Source: Hemibagrus wyckioides
Taxonomy: Eukaryota > Chordata > Actinopteri > Siluriformes > Bagridae
Assembly: GCF_019097595.1 (NCBI RefSeq)
Contig: NC_080718.1
Coordinates: 23,951,657-24,015,656 of the forward strand
Reading direction: 5' to 3'
DNA: 64,000 bases
Of the stretch, positions 31,700-44,509 are shown piece after piece. The position numbers were made by a program, and so were the translations under genes. Position 1 is the first letter of the stretch, and the number at the start of each line of letters is the position of its first letter. The notes beneath the pieces were generated by a model, which made no database searches, was not told the DNA's origin, and worked only from the letters and a program-made list of their open reading frames with translations.

Positions 31700-32690
31700 A
31701 ATCATCCTCTCTCATCTCATCTCTCCGTCATTCTCCTCAGCGTGGGTCAGAAATAGCCGAGCGCATGCTGGACCACTTTCAAACATAACATTTGGTGATG
31801 TGGCTCGACTCGCTTGTTGCTAAGTAACAGACACTGGCACTGATAAATGATGGAGCAGGAAGCAGAAGCACATTCATTTTAATTGTGACTCACAATGCAT
31901 GGAAAATAACCAGCATGATAACTGCAGAGCTTATATCAGTTTTTGGTACAGTGGCTGCTTTAAAGGTCAGAGTTTGATAAAAGACGATATTAAGTGACAT
32001 ATTACACTGTAACTGGAGTGAAAAGATTTGTACTAGAATAGTTTTCAAGAAGGTCACTCTTAAAGGGACATTGCACAATTTTACACAAGAAATGTTTTAA
32101 TGACATTTCTCTGTACCTTACATTAACGATACAATCATTTCTCGAAAAAATATTAAAAAGCTCCTGATCAACAGTGGAGGTGAAAATCCAATGAATCTAT
32201 TTCTTTTAATATTTTTTCATTAACTAACATCATCTTCTTCCTCATCACACTCTCCATCAACACTTAACCTGTTATAATATCTAAATTTACATAGACAGCG
32301 CTGTCGAATTCCCAAATCCGATGAGTCAGAAGGCATTGATTCATTTTCCATTACAGCAGCTCTGACAGTATGTTTATATTCTTGCACTTGTTGAACTGTT
32401 AGAATTTCTGTAGTAACCGCTAATTCACTGGGACTTGTGTTTATTAGGTTATGTGTTGGGGTGATTTCTGTGAGAAGATGTTTAGCTAGCATTTATGGAT
32501 GGAGTCTCCAGTGTCAGAGTTTTGTAACGGTCACTACGTATTCAGATGTGGGGAAATCTTCAGGACTTCTGACTTCTCAGTAACATAACAAGCTGTGAAT
32601 TCTGTTTTATGTTCAAGAGAGTAAAAAGAGAAATGTTTATGGAGGCAAACGTAAGATACATTACAAAGTGAAACTCTAAACAGATCAAAA
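31700..32690. other. Intergenic stretch without recognised genes
   Basis: Mostly AT-rich, unique-looking DNA. A reversed or diverged copy of the 'gattggtcag/cagcagctctgac' interspersed family sits at about 32310-32520. Confidence 0.5.
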
Positions 32691-33240
32691 CTACACTATA
32701 TTGCTAAAAGTTTAGGGATGTCTGGTTTTACATGCACATGAATGTAATATGGAGTTGTCCCGCCCTTTGCAGCTATAACAGCTTCAACTCTTCTGGGAAG
32801 GCTTCAAGGTTTAGGAGTGTGTTTATGGGAATTTTTGACCATTCGTTTAGAAATGCATTTGGAAGGTCAGTCACTGATGTGGACGAGAAGGCCTGGCTCA
32901 CAGTCTCCGCTCTAATTCATCCCAAAGGTGTTCTATCAGGTTGAGGTCAGGACTCTGTGCAGGCCAGTCAAGTTCCTCCACACCAAACTCACTCATCCAT
33001 GTCTTTATGGACCTTGCTTTGTGCACTGGTGTGCAGTCATGTTGGAACAGGAAGGGGGTCATCCCCAAACTGTTCCCACAAATTTGGGAGCATGAAATTG
33101 TCCAAAATGTCTTGGTATGAAGCTGAAACATTAAGAGTTCCTTTCACTGAAACTAAGGGGCTGAGCCCAACCCCAGAAAAACAACATCTGAATGATTTGG
33201 AGGGGTGTCCCAAAACTTTTGGCAATATACTGTATAATTT
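32690..33240 (-). mobile_element. Tc1/mariner-type element with terminal repeats, internally deleted
   Basis: Inverted ends read 'actatattgctaaaagttt' and, reversed, 'agtatattgccaaaagtttt'. The minus strand encodes FLFQHDCTPVHKARSIKTWM and then LDWPAQSPDLNLIEHLWDEL. This is the second D and the E of a DD34E Tc1 catalytic triad, with exactly 34 residues between them. The N-terminal half is missing, so it is non-autonomous. Confidence 0.85.
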
Positions 33241-34398
33241 AATGAATAAAAAATTCTAGTTGTTGGATTTTTGCTGAGGTATAAAAGGAGTAGAGCTCTT
33301 CTACAGGGAAAATAAACCTTCTAAGTTGTAAGCTACATATTTATTTAATATCTATATATACTATCCAAAGTCCAAAAGAAAGCTGAACGGTTCAGCTTGT
33401 CAATCTTGTTTCCTTCAGGAGAGGAAAGAGACGATGAACACCGTCTTTCTATCTCTACCAGGTTACTCTTCTTATCCAGAGTACCAAAGCTAATGAACTA
33501 TCCACAGGCAAACGGAGAAAGCAAACAGATTAAAAAAACAAAAAACCATGAATGTGTCAGCTTTAATTTATTAGGTTCCAGGATAATGCCTTTATAACGA
33601 CTGTCTGCACCCTCATCATCTTTCAGTTAAAAGTAAGACCCGCAGAAGCATCTTCCTGTAAATGCTTACGATCAATACAGTCTAGACATGTGAAGCTTGA
33701 GAGCCCCTCTATAGCTCTGTGGGGTTTATGTGGTTCATACGCTTCTGACATCTAACACTGATGTTAGCTAGGATGATACGGTCACTGTGTTATTCGACAC
33801 TGAGGTTTAGCTTGTGAAAACTTTGGCCTTGGCACAGAACAGCGGCTTAAGTGTTTGGTGATGGAAATCTTCTGGATAAATAAAGATTAAAGCGGTTATC
33901 AGAGTGCAGTACCTACCTCATGCTGATTGCTGGAGCTTCCTCGAGTGGACTCGAGACACAAGATAGGGGACAACCCACTGGAGGCACATTCTCACACACA
34001 CAGACAAAAATGGACAATTTAGACATGTCAATCAGCCTATAGCACGTCTTTAGACCCCAGACGTGTTATTTCATCATAAATTATAAGAGCCAATCAGGTT
34101 CCAGTATGCAAATGTAGGCCATGCAACATCACTAGATTTCACTAAAGCAAAGGACCAGATACCTGAGTGGGGCTTTTAAAAAAATGGATGTATTTATAAA
34201 ATCTGAATATTTTTATTCATAAGATGAATGTGTATGTTATTAAATATAGAAGATTTTAGAAGATAAAATATAGAAGAGTCTTCAGATGTTCTAGAAGAAC
34301 AAATGTTATATAACCATTATGACAAAGGCTCTCTGCATTACTGCAGTCTTATAGATATACACATCTCACCTCTGTGTTAGATGTGAAGGGGGTGGGAG

Positions 34399-34420
34399 AG
34401 AGAGAGAGAGAGAGAGAGAA
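34399..34420. repeat. (GA)n microsatellite
   Basis: A short GA run. Surrounding 33250-34600 is AT-rich with no gene signal. Confidence 0.85.
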
Positions 34421-34605
34421 AAGGTCGAGTGTTTACCGTCCTTGCTAAAAAATCCAGCTTGGTCTAACCAGCTACCAAAATACACACCATACTGGTCAGA
34501 CTATCAATATCACCTTATCAGACTATAAATATCACCTTTCTGACTCACTGAGATGTAAGCAAAATCATAGAGAAGTTGTTTTCACAAGAAAGCACAGCAG
34601 TACGA

Positions 34606-34870
34606 GGGCATGGTGGTGCAGTGGTACGTGTTACTGGCTCACAGCTCTGGGGTTATCGGTTTCATTCTGAATTTGGGTTAATATTTGTGTGGAATTTTCC
34701 CAGTGCAAAAAAATCTTGCAGAATGGCGTCCTATCCAGGGGTGTATTCTCGTGCCTTCCTGCCTCCCAGCGTTTCTGGGATAGACTCCAGATTGTCTCAG
34801 ACCCTGACCAGGATAAAGTGGTTACTGACAATGAACACAAATCAAATGCTAAAATGGATAAACCAACATG
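34606..34870 (+). mobile_element. tRNA-SINE copy, diverged
   Basis: It starts 'gagggcatggtggtgcagtg' and contains 'gcctcccagcgtttctggga' and 'ctccagattgtctc'. It ends 'gaccaggataaagtggttac'. The layout is that of the SINE at 25757, but the sequence is diverged and the ATGG tail is lost. Confidence 0.7.
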
Positions 34871-36144
34871 AAGCCTAGAGAGATGTCTATAACAGAAAGC
34901 CATTGCTTACGCATTGGGAAAAGCCAATACAACCATTTGAAATTTCCTGAAAAAGAAAGAAGAAACCAGCAGTCAGGTTAAACCGGTAATTAGGAAGCCA
35001 GTTGGTCAGGATGGGCTACCAGTTTGACCAGCACGGTTTGTGCTTTGGCAGTTGCTCTCTGATGATAATATGTGCAGAAAGTTGCAGATCACATTCGACC
35101 CACACTATACACTATACAGCTCTATAACAATGTTCTTTTGAATGGACTCGAGATGTAGTAGAAAAGTTCAGCATTAGTATAGAGTAAGTTGGTTTCTGGG
35201 GTTTTTTGGCCTTAAATTCAGCAGAGTTCACTGAAGCCTCCCACATTTACCTTAAATTAGACTGTGAAGGTCTGGCAACACACACACACATACACATCTT
35301 CAAACACCCACACACTTGACACTTAACCTCAAACACACCCACACACCAGTCAGAATGGATGATGCAGCTCGATCATGTACAAGCAGCTGAGCAACAGTGA
35401 AGTGAAACTCACCAGCAAAAAAAAGTGCCTCTTTCACATCCCATGTCGTTTCTGTCAAAGGGGAATTTTAATTTGTGTGAGATCTGAATGCAGCTTTGAC
35501 TGAGGAAGTAATTTTCATGTGTCTTATACTGTATTTCAATCTAGCAGCTTTAAAATAATCTTTAAAATAATAAATGCAACTGTAAATGTTGGCACCTCTG
35601 CAGCACCAGTAAGCACACTGGGATTACCTACATTCTACACCTGACCATTATGTGAGGATTGTGAGAATTTGCATACCTAATAATCTGTGTAATAACCTCT
35701 CTCTCTTTCTCTCTCTGTGGACCAGTGATTCCTGACCGCTTCTGCTCTCCAGACCTGTCCGATCCATCCGGATGCTGGAACCCTGCTTAAAGTCTCATCA
35801 CCTAGAGGATGCTCCCTGATGCTGAGGATGAACCACAAGGTCATACATGAGATTATTGAGTATAGTACCACTTAGAAACCATGAAGATGCCTTTAAAGTG
35901 TTATTGATATGAACAAGAGACTTTATGTTAAAACCAGAATGAATTTCCTGGTTATGTTATTGCAATCTTTTAACCATATAGCACACAGTTATAGAAGAGA
36001 AATGATTTAGAATTATAATCACACCCTCTGGTGTCCTCCAGATGAGGATGAGGTTCCCTTTTGAGTCTGGTTTATTTCAAGGTTTCTTTCAATATCGTCT
36101 CTGGGAGTTTCTTCTTCACCACCATCACCTCCAGCACTTGCACA

Positions 36145-36620
36145 TACACCGATCAGGCATAACATTATGACCACTGAGAGGTGAAGTGAATAAAACTGGT
36201 GATCTCCTCATCATGGCACCTGTTAGTGGGTGGGATATATTAGGCAGCAAGTCAACATTTTGTCCTCAAAGTTGATGTGTTAGAAGCAGGAAAAATGGAC
36301 AAGTGTAAGGATTTGAGCGAGTTTGACAAGGACCAAATTGCGATGGCTACACCACTGGATCAGAGTATCTCCGAAACTGCAGCTCTTGTGGGGTGTTCCC
36401 GGTCTGCAGTGGTCAGTATCTATCAAAGGTGGTCCATGGAAGGAACACAGGTTACAGGACTTAAAAGATCTGCTGCTACATCTTGGTGCCAGATACCAGA
36501 GCACACCTTCAGGGATCTAGTGGAGTCCATGCCTCGATGGGTCAGGGCTGTTTTGGCAGCAAAAGGGGGACCGACACAATATTAGGCAGGTGGTCATAAT
36601 GTTATGGCTGATCATGTGTA
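36145..36620 (+). mobile_element. Tc1-like element, copy E, with in-frame mini-transposase
   Basis: The left end tacaccgatcaggcataac is intact and the right end gttatggctgatcatgtgta carries a few changes. The internal deletion fuses the helix-turn-helix region in frame to the transposase C-terminal tail. The element is nested inside the repeat at 35690-36692. Confidence 0.9.
36277..36585 (+). CDS. Truncated Tc1 transposase: DNA-binding domain fused to C-terminal tail (102 aa)
   Basis: An open frame inside Tc1 copy E; the true start is likely the ATG of MDK. The first ~60 residues carry the paired-type helix-turn-helix ([20 protein letters not shown], then QRWSMEG). At about residue 55 it jumps to the last ~45 residues of the transposase ([18 protein letters not shown], then [11 protein letters not shown]). 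The whole DDE catalytic core is deleted. Such a protein could bind the terminal repeats but not cut. Whether it is transcribed is unknown, and other copies in this window have broken frames. Confidence 0.5.
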   Translation: MLEAGKMDKCKDLSEFDKDQIAMATPLDQSISETAALVGCSRSAVVSIYQRWSMEGTQVTGLKRSAATSWCQIPEHTFRDLVESMPRWVRAVLAAKGGPTQY

Positions 36621-37304
36621 TTTACATAAAGCTGCCTCATGTCCATTGTTCAAATCTCTATACAAATAAAATGAAACTGAATTGAATTGAACTCTAAATG
36701 TTTGTGCATGCCTGTGTATCTATCTTGGCATCCTCTGCCCTATAATATTTTGGGAAGATCTTCCCTGAATTCAGCTCGGAGGTATCAGCAGCATCAGCAG
36801 CAGTGTGACTCAGACTTCTTCTCCGAGTGAACCAGAAAATTCTAACCCAAACAAAATGTAAGTGAATTGAATTGAACTCCAAGTGGCCTTTGTGCGTGCC
36901 AGTGTGTGTTTAATGTGCAATCAGAAAAGCATGGTTTCAATTCTATTTGAACACACCCTGAGTGAAACGCAACCTCCACCCTAAAGGATGCTCCATTACT
37001 TTATTAACACGTGTGAAGTATTGACTGAATCAATAAAGATTTATAAATATAAGCAAGGTAAAAAAAAAACCCCTCTGTGTTGTAGTAGAGACAGTGTGTA
37101 GGCTTGAGTACAAACATCTACGCGCAGGAGCAGAGCTGATATCTGACTGCAAACTGAGAAGATTAGGCTTAATGTCCATTCTGCAGAAGAAATCTTCTAA
37201 CAGCTTGATCAAAAATGACATTGTGTGTGAGGAAGTCACCTGGCTAGCATGGTTTTAGACAGTGTTTGACTGTTTTTACCTCAATGTTTGTTAAAATGTA
37301 CCTT

Positions 37305-37800
37305 TACAGTTCCAGCATTTAGCAGATGTCTTTATCCAGAGCCACTTACAGAAGTGCTTGAAGTCTCGAATCAGTGAATACATCGATTCTTGCTCACTTA
37401 GACACAGACTAAGAAATATCATCACTCTAAAATCTCTGTTGGGATTAAATACAGCAAGAATGCAGCAAGAAAGTGTTCAAGTACCTCAGGAAAAGGTAGG
37501 TATTTAGATATGATTAGAAGACAGTCAGTGACTCGGCTGTTCGGACATCTAGAGGAGTCTTAATGCAGGTCTTCACTGTACCCTGAGAGATAATGGTTCC
37601 AGTCGAGCGGTGCTGGAGGATCAGCTGGAGCGTGGGGCAGTACAGGGAGTGATCAATTCTTTTATGATGGGTGTGTAGGGAAGCATTAGTGTCTTAAATC
37701 TGATGCAGGCTGATACAGGAAGCCAGTGGAGGGAGTGGATCAATGGGGTGGTGTTGGAGATCTCAGGAAGGTTAGAAACAAGTCCCAGAGTTGGATTCTG
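37305..37800. repeat. Interspersed repeat ('ttatccagagccacttacag' family)
   Basis: It begins 'tagcagatgtctttatccag' and runs through unique-looking text to about 37800. The same terminal phrase occurs at 16236, and reversed and amplified at 56500-57030. Confidence 0.5.
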
Positions 37801-37817
37801 ACAAGAGACTGAACAAG

Positions 37818-37818
<1 letters not shown>

Positions 37819-37868
<50 letters not shown>
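37819..37868. repeat. (GA)n microsatellite
   Basis: A pure GA run of about 50 bases, just before the GATA/GACA block. Confidence 0.95.
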
Positions 37869-37871
<3 letters not shown>

Positions 37872-37969
37872 GTGAGAATGTCTTTGTACTCGCTGCAGGA
37901 AGAAGTACTAAAACTACAAAAAAGTTAAAACAAGCAAAAAAGGAAAATCAAAAAAATCTTTCTGACATG

Positions 37970-37977
37970 TAGGTAGG

Positions 37978-38049
<72 letters not shown>

Positions 38050-38149
38050 GACAGAGAGAGAGAGATACAGACATACAGACAGACAGACAGAGAAAAAAGA
38101 GAGAGAGAAATAAAGAGAGACAGACAGAGAAAGAGAGGGACAGAAAGAG

Positions 38150-38208
<59 letters not shown>

Positions 38209-38318
38209 GACAGAGAGAGAGATACAGACAGACATACAGACAGACAGACAGACAGACAGAAAAAAGAGAGAGAGAAATAAAGAGAGACAGACAGACAAAG
38301 AGAGGGACAGAAAGAGAG

Positions 38319-38397
<79 letters not shown>

Positions 38398-38515
38398 GAC
38401 AGAGAGAGAGAGAGAGATACAGACAGACATACAGACAGACAGACAGACAGACAGACAGAAAAAAGAGAGAGAGAAATAAAGAGAGACAGACAGACAGAAA
38501 GAGAGGGACAGAAAG

Positions 38516-38594
<79 letters not shown>

Positions 38595-38728
38595 GACAGA
38601 GAGAGAGATACAGACAGACATACAGACATACAGACAGACAGACAGACAGACAGACAGAAAAAAGAGAGAGAGAAATAAAGAGAGACAGACAGACAGAAAG
38701 AGAGGGACAGAAAGAGAGAGAGAGAGAG

Positions 38729-38775
<47 letters not shown>

Positions 38776-38913
38776 CAGAAAAAAGAGAGAGAGAAATAAA
38801 TAGAGAGACAGACAGACAGAAAGAGAGGGACAGAAAAAGAGAGAGAAAAAGAGAGAAAGCAATAGAGAGAAATAAATAGAGAGGCAGACAGACAGAAAGA
38901 GAGGGACAGAAAG

Positions 38914-38972
<59 letters not shown>

Positions 38973-39260
38973 GACAGACAGACAGAAAAAAGAGAGAGAG
39001 AAATAAATAGAGAGACAGACAGACAGAAAGAGAGGGACAGAAAAAGAGAGAGAAAAAGAGAGAAAGCAATAGAGAGAGAAATAAATAGAGAGGCAGACAG
39101 ACAGAAAGAGAGAGAGAGAAATAAATAGAGAGACAGACAGACAGAAAAAGAGAGAGAAAAAGAGAGAAAGCAATAGAGAGAGAAATAAATAGAGAGGCAG
39201 ACAGACAGAAAGAGAGAGAGAGAAATAAATAGAGAGACAGACAGAAAGAAAGAGAGGGAT

Positions 39261-39306
<46 letters not shown>
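37970..39306. repeat. GATA/GACA (Bkm-like) satellite with higher-order structure
   Basis: Long (GATA)n runs alternate with a block of GACA and GAGA text that includes 'gagagagaaataaagagaga' and 'gaaagagagggacagaaaga'. The compound unit of about 160-195 bases repeats several times. The right third decays to GAGA/GACA without GATA. Open frames across it are artefacts of the short period. Confidence 0.95.
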
Positions 39307-39309
<3 letters not shown>

Positions 39310-39313
<4 letters not shown>

Positions 39314-40120
39314 TGCACTGTATGCCTGATGTCCAGCTAGATGAAGTCATATGGATTGTTCATTAAAGTCCTGCTCCACTGGTTGATTGTAGAGTTGTAA
39401 TAAAAACCTGAATCAAGCCATCGATTATGTAATAAATAAAAATAGCATTTATGTAGCGCTGATAAACTGCATCTACATTCTGCTCAATAAAACCTCTCTG
39501 CACACTGCACAGCATTTAATCCCTGAATACTGACAGTAATTTGGTGATACAGAGGATTTCTACATCATCCATTAAAAACCCACTGCACATGTCATAGAAT
39601 AAAAAACAATAATCTAAGTGACTATAAAAACTAAGATTTAATACTCACATTAAATATTTAGAGGTTTAGAAATTACAGCCATGAGGCAGCTTGTGCTACA
39701 ATAAGCAGCATGTTAATCAATACTCTCATTAAATTTAATATAAATTACAGTCTACATGATCACTTCCTGTATGAAATCAGCACCATTTTATTTCATGAAC
39801 ACTGGGTTTCATCCAGTGCTTGAGCATCAGATATTTATTCATAAAGCACGCCATCATGTAGCTGTATCAGGGTCAGACCCTGCCCAGGAATCTGACCAGA
39901 CACACAATGGACCATGACTTTAACAGGGAGCTGATGAGGTTCGTTCGGTTCTTGCTCTGTGAGCTGACTCAGATGGGTTAGTGCAGAGAAAGCACTAAAA
40001 TGTGTGCTGATACTGGAAAGCTCTTTTAGCTGAAGCTCTCACTTTATCGCAGGTTTGTTCGAATTAAAGGGATACAGAGTTCATTTAGAGCCATCAGAAC
40101 CTGAACCTAAAGTCTAAGCA
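39310..40120. other. Intergenic stretch without recognised genes
   Basis: AT-rich, no repeats recognised, no ORF with family resemblance. Confidence 0.5.
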
Positions 40121-40129
40121 GCTTTTGTT

Positions 40130-40545
40130 TATACGGAAAGTTTTACTACACAGCCACCAAACACACAGACGTGTATGATCATCAGAACATGTTCCACATT
40201 ATAATAAGCTCCACTCTTCTGGAAGGATTTCCACTAGATGTTGGAGAGTTTCTCCTGAGATGCCAGGTGAGGAGGTCTGGGGTTTAGTCAGTGTTCCAGT
40301 TCATCCCAAAGGTGTTCAGTGGGGTTGAGTCAGAGTCAGGGATCAGTGCAGGACACTCAAGATCTTCCTCTTCAACATTAACACACTATGTCTTCATGGA
40401 GCTCAGGGGCTTTGTGCACAGGGGTATTGTCATGCTGGAACAGGGTTTGAGTCTCTTAGTTCCAGGGAAATGGAAAACTCTGTGCTTCTTTATGGTCACA
40501 TACGACCGTGATGGTCAGGTGTCCACATACTTCTGGCCCCAGGTT
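40130..40545. mobile_element. MITE-like element related to the one at 27775
   Basis: The right end 'gtgatggtcaggtgtccaca' and the inner phrase 'cttctggaaggatttccact' match the family at 27775-28216 and 24000-24035. The left end is poorly defined. Confidence 0.5.
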
Positions 40546-40664
40546 ATGTACCTGCTTATGCTTGATCTGAAAAGGCATCCATATTTAAAATAATAAAATC
40601 AACCCAAATTTAGAGCTATATTTAAACACAAACACGTTTGGCTGAAGAATACATTATTTTATCT

Positions 40665-40895
40665 ATTGTCTTTATTTGTCACATATTACACATTACTGCA
40701 CAATTAAATTCTTTCTTCACATATTCCATCCTTGGAGGTTGGGGTCAGAGCACTGGGGCAGCTATGATGCAGTGCCCATGGAGCAGGGTGGGTTGGGGGT
40801 CTTGCTCAAGGGCCCAACAGTGGCAGCTTGGCAGTGCTGGGGCATCTTCCAATCAACCATCCAGAGCCTTAACCACTTTAACTACCACCACCCCA
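40665..40895. repeat. Interspersed repeat ('gctcaagggcccaacagtgg' family)
   Basis: A third copy of the repeat seen at 10420-10575 and 24360-24550, starting 'ttatttgtcacatattacac'. Confidence 0.65.
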
Positions 40896-41839
40896 TGTTA
40901 AGAGTTTAACAAGTGGACTTGGATCAGCAATTCCAAATTCTATATTTAATTCTATGCAATTCCTTGCTTAAAAAAAAAGCAAGGAGCTTTTTTCTGAAGA
41001 GCTTCATGAAAGCGTTTTGAGCAGATCTACAGATCCTGTACAGACGAGATCTGAGTCTGTTTTAAAACTGAAGCTGGGAGAATAAACACACTTTTCTAGC
41101 CCAGTTGTTTTTCATCAGTGATATTTCTTTCAACCATTCAGAACATTCAGAGATCATAAACAAAATGAAGAATCTATGGAAGTGAAAATTTCCCTTTTTC
41201 TAAGCTAATGTCTTTAAGCCTGGAGCTGCTCTCTGGTCCAGTGAACTGCTTCAGCTAAATAAGTTGCATTAATATGTGGTTCATTGTCAGAAAACAGTCA
41301 CTGAGCTATGAGCAATGCATATGTTTGTATTAGTGCTGGGTTTGGTCTGCTGAATTACTGGATCTCTATCTGGACCAAAGACTTCTGAGTTAGATAGCCC
41401 CGGAGAACTTTGAGCAACAGGAAACATTTTAAAATTCTCAACACAGCTAGTTAAAATGCTAGAGTGTGTATCAGAGATGAATATACACACTGTTTGAAAC
41501 ACACACACATCCATTCAGGATGTAAGAAGGAATAACATACAGACTCACAGCATTGTCAAGAAGTTTGAATCCTGACACCACCACAGTCCAGGAGCAAAAG
41601 AGCAAACAATCAGCATTCTCTCTATGACCTGTCAATCACTACCCAATCGAGGACACCACTGAGGTCAGTAAGTATGCAGAAGAGGGTAGATAGTGAGTGT
41701 GTTACACTGCCATGTGATGCAGCAGTCTGACAAAGATGCAGTCGCTGGCTTCACGTGTCTCGGAGGAAGAACTTCAGCCTCCATCAATCATCTGCTCATG
41801 GACAGCTGACTGGTTAGACAGAACTGGAAGAAATAACAC

Positions 41840-42000
41840 AGACCTGTCTATCATCTAAAGGAGTTTTTCCTTTCCACAGTCGCCTCAGGCTCGCTCACTA
41901 GGGATGATTAGTTTGTCCTTTTTTGTTTCTTTTGTTTCTCTGTAAAGCTGCTTTGAGACAACGTCCATTATTTACAAATAAAATTGAATGGAATTGAACC
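41840..42000 (+). repeat. 3' end of AATTG-tailed interspersed repeat
   Basis: The text 'aaagctgctttgagacaacg' followed by 'ataaaattgaatggaattga' is the same 3' end as at 36640-36692. Confidence 0.65.
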
Positions 42001-42591
42001 TAGAAGTCATCTTAAAGAGAGCACACTGAGCCGAATTCCTCACATATAACTGCAAGTGTGTCAGAGTATTTAGTACATTAATCCAATAAGCTGATAAAAT
42101 TAGAGACCAGCTCGAGTACAAAAGCAGCACAGTGCACATTCGACTCAAATGACACGTCTCCAAAGAAACTCAAAAGGGAGTGACGTGGAAAGGATTTTTT
42201 ATATTTAACATGTACAAGTTTTTCCGTGCATCACTTCAGGTTTGAGGCTGGGGTTTCAGGCCCTCAGGGGCACAGCTCCGAGGAATTCAGATTAAATGTG
42301 AATGATAATCAGTGGCGACCGGTTAATAGGGTGTGCCGGGGCGCCACCCCATTAAAGTTAGCCAGTGAAGAATTCTACTTCAACACGTTAACAATAGTTA
42401 TATATTTTAATAATGAAATAAAATCATTTAGTCGTACTGTTCCTCTGTTAGTCATATTATCTTTCATTTAAAATAAAATAAATTTCGGTTCTATCTTTAC
42501 AAAAATACCAAGGATCAAATCAAGGAGCTTGGACCAGATCGACCCAATTAGCAAATACTTTACAGCAGTCAAGTGATTAGGCAACTCCAGT

Positions 42592-42597
<6 letters not shown>

Positions 42598-42629
<32 letters not shown>
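42598..42629. repeat. (GT)n microsatellite
   Basis: A pure GT run. An AAT run follows at about 42767-42800. Confidence 0.92.
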
Positions 42630-42631
<2 letters not shown>

Positions 42632-43487
42632 AATGATTACCTTCATTACTGATAATAAACCCACATTGAACTCAGATTCACTGATTCATAGTAGATTTAT
42701 TGCATGCTTTAACAATTGAATTTTTCAATATTTTATCCTAGCAGTAATGATAATGCCTGCCGCCTCTGATAATAATAATAATAAAAATAATAATAATAAA
42801 CAGTTTGGTTTGTTTAAAAACAATAGCACATTCTAATGATCAATGCCAAAATGACTGAGCTCTGTGAAACATGATATGTTAAATCAATGTGAAAAGCAGC
42901 ATCTGTATAAAAAGCAGGAATAAATGTCCAGTCGTGTTGAAATTTTTATCCCGTGCTTTAGGATCTGTGTATTTTCTCCTCGTCTCATAAAGCCTTGGAC
43001 TTTATTGTGTCTTGTAGTATTGTGTCTTGTAGTTAATTACCACACAATCCTAAAAAAGGAAGAAAGCACAGGGTATATGTAACCTGGACACACGATGGAG
43101 CAGATTAAACCGACTGACTCTGTGTACACAGGGTTGCCAGATTGGATTGAAGGGTTCCATCCCAACTACAGCTTAAAAGTCACCCATTTAAAAAATACCA
43201 GCCCACTGTGATAACTAATACAGTAATAAACAGAAAACCCAAAACAAATGGGTCAGTGCAAAGGGCACTATTTACTTACACACACTGTTAGCTACCTGTA
43301 TACGTTTATTTAATTATCAAACATGACATCAGAATTTTATAGCAGAATAATAGCATATAAACACGCTTACTTTTTTATAGGGACTTCCAGATAAATATAA
43401 ATAGTCTTTATTATAGTACAACGTCTGATAGGACAAGACTCTCCTGAACCTTATTGGCTATACTGAACATCTTCTTTCAGCTTTCCC

Positions 43488-43865
43488 CTTCAGGCGTTGC
43501 CACAGCGAATCATCTCTTTCCACCTATCCCTATCTTCTGCATCCTCAACACTTGCACCCGCTAGCTTCATATCCTCATTTACTCCATCCATATACCTCCT
43601 CTTTGGCCTTCCTCTTTGCCTCCTGCCTGACAGCTCCATGTCCAACATTTTCCTACCGATATACTCACTCTCCCTCCTCTGAACATGTCCAAACCATCTT
43701 AATCTGTCCTCCCTAACTCTGTCCTCCAAACGTCCAACATGAGCCGTCCCTCTGATGTACTCATTCCTAATCCTGGCCAACCGTGTCACTCCCAAAGAGA
43801 ACCTCAACATCTTCAGCACTGACTCCTGCCTCTTCCTCAGTGACTCTAAACCATACAGCATGGCC
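43488..43865 (-). mobile_element. LINE 3' fragment (RTE-like reverse transcriptase C-terminus)
   Basis: A minus-strand frame of about 123 residues with MLYGLESLRKRQESVLKMLR, LRWFGHVQRRESEYIGRKML and GRRQRGRPKRRYMDGVNEDM. The WFGHVxRR...RGRPKxRW pattern is the C-terminal tail of non-LTR reverse transcriptases, RTE-like as far as I can tell. The catalytic reverse transcriptase core is absent, so it is a 5'-truncated dead copy. Confidence 0.85.
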
Positions 43866-44237
43866 GGTCTCTATTAAAACGTCAACATTACATGTTATAC
43901 TTTATAATAAAGTTCATTTGAATGGAAAATTAATAAAACATCATGTTTATAGTCAAAATTAAAAACCCGCTAGTTGCATCACAAACCAGGCCAATTTTAA
44001 TCAACCCACCCAAGGCATATTTTCCCAGTTAGACATAACCAAAAGGAGCCCAACTGGGTGGGAACTCGCCCAATCTGGCAACACTGTGTGTAGAAAGTTT
44101 GAGCAACAGAAGCAGAAACAGAAGCAGAGAAAGTGCAGGGCAGAAAAAGGTGAGTTTAATAGAAAAGCATCAGGAACCGAACACAGACCTGACTCTGGGT
44201 CTTCAGAGAACAAGAACATACACTGGAGATGACGGTC

Positions 44238-44263
44238 GCCCCAACAGCACGTGCTGTTGGGGC
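44238..44263. repeat. Perfect 26-bp palindrome
   Basis: Arms gccccaacagcac and gtgctgttggggc meet with no loop, centred on cacgtg. A poly-C tract of about 14 bases follows at 44267. Confidence 0.95.
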
Positions 44264-44509
44264 TGTACCCCCCCCCCCCAAAAGACATGAAGAAAGCAAG
44301 TGCCACATTTGGACAAAGCAATTTTGGAGGAAAGAAGCTTTAGATCAACCTTCAGAAACTTTTCTGAACACAAGAAAATATATGTATAATATATACTTTA
44401 ACAACATTTACAGTACAAAGATGATTCACACAGTTACTCTGCCCTGAAACACCATCAGCTGTCACACACTGCTCCACCACACACTCAGCATTTCAGTATA
44501 ATAGACGAA

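Larger units (their letters stand above)
35690..36692 (+). mobile_element. Long interspersed repeat with AATTG tail, split by Tc1 copy E
   Basis: The segment up to 36144 ('gaggatgaggttccctttt', 'ggtttctttcaatatcgtct') continues after copy E with 'aaagctgcctcatgtcc' and 'ctgaattgaattgaac'. The same repeat recurs at 41840-42000 and 61480-62100. It is a common fish retroposon-like family ending in AATTG. Confidence 0.65.

Noticed and set aside
37914..39350. Ser/Leu/Tyr-rich ORFs of 456-478 codons
   Set aside because: These are GATA/GACA/GAGA satellite sequence. Any frame lacking stops stays open.
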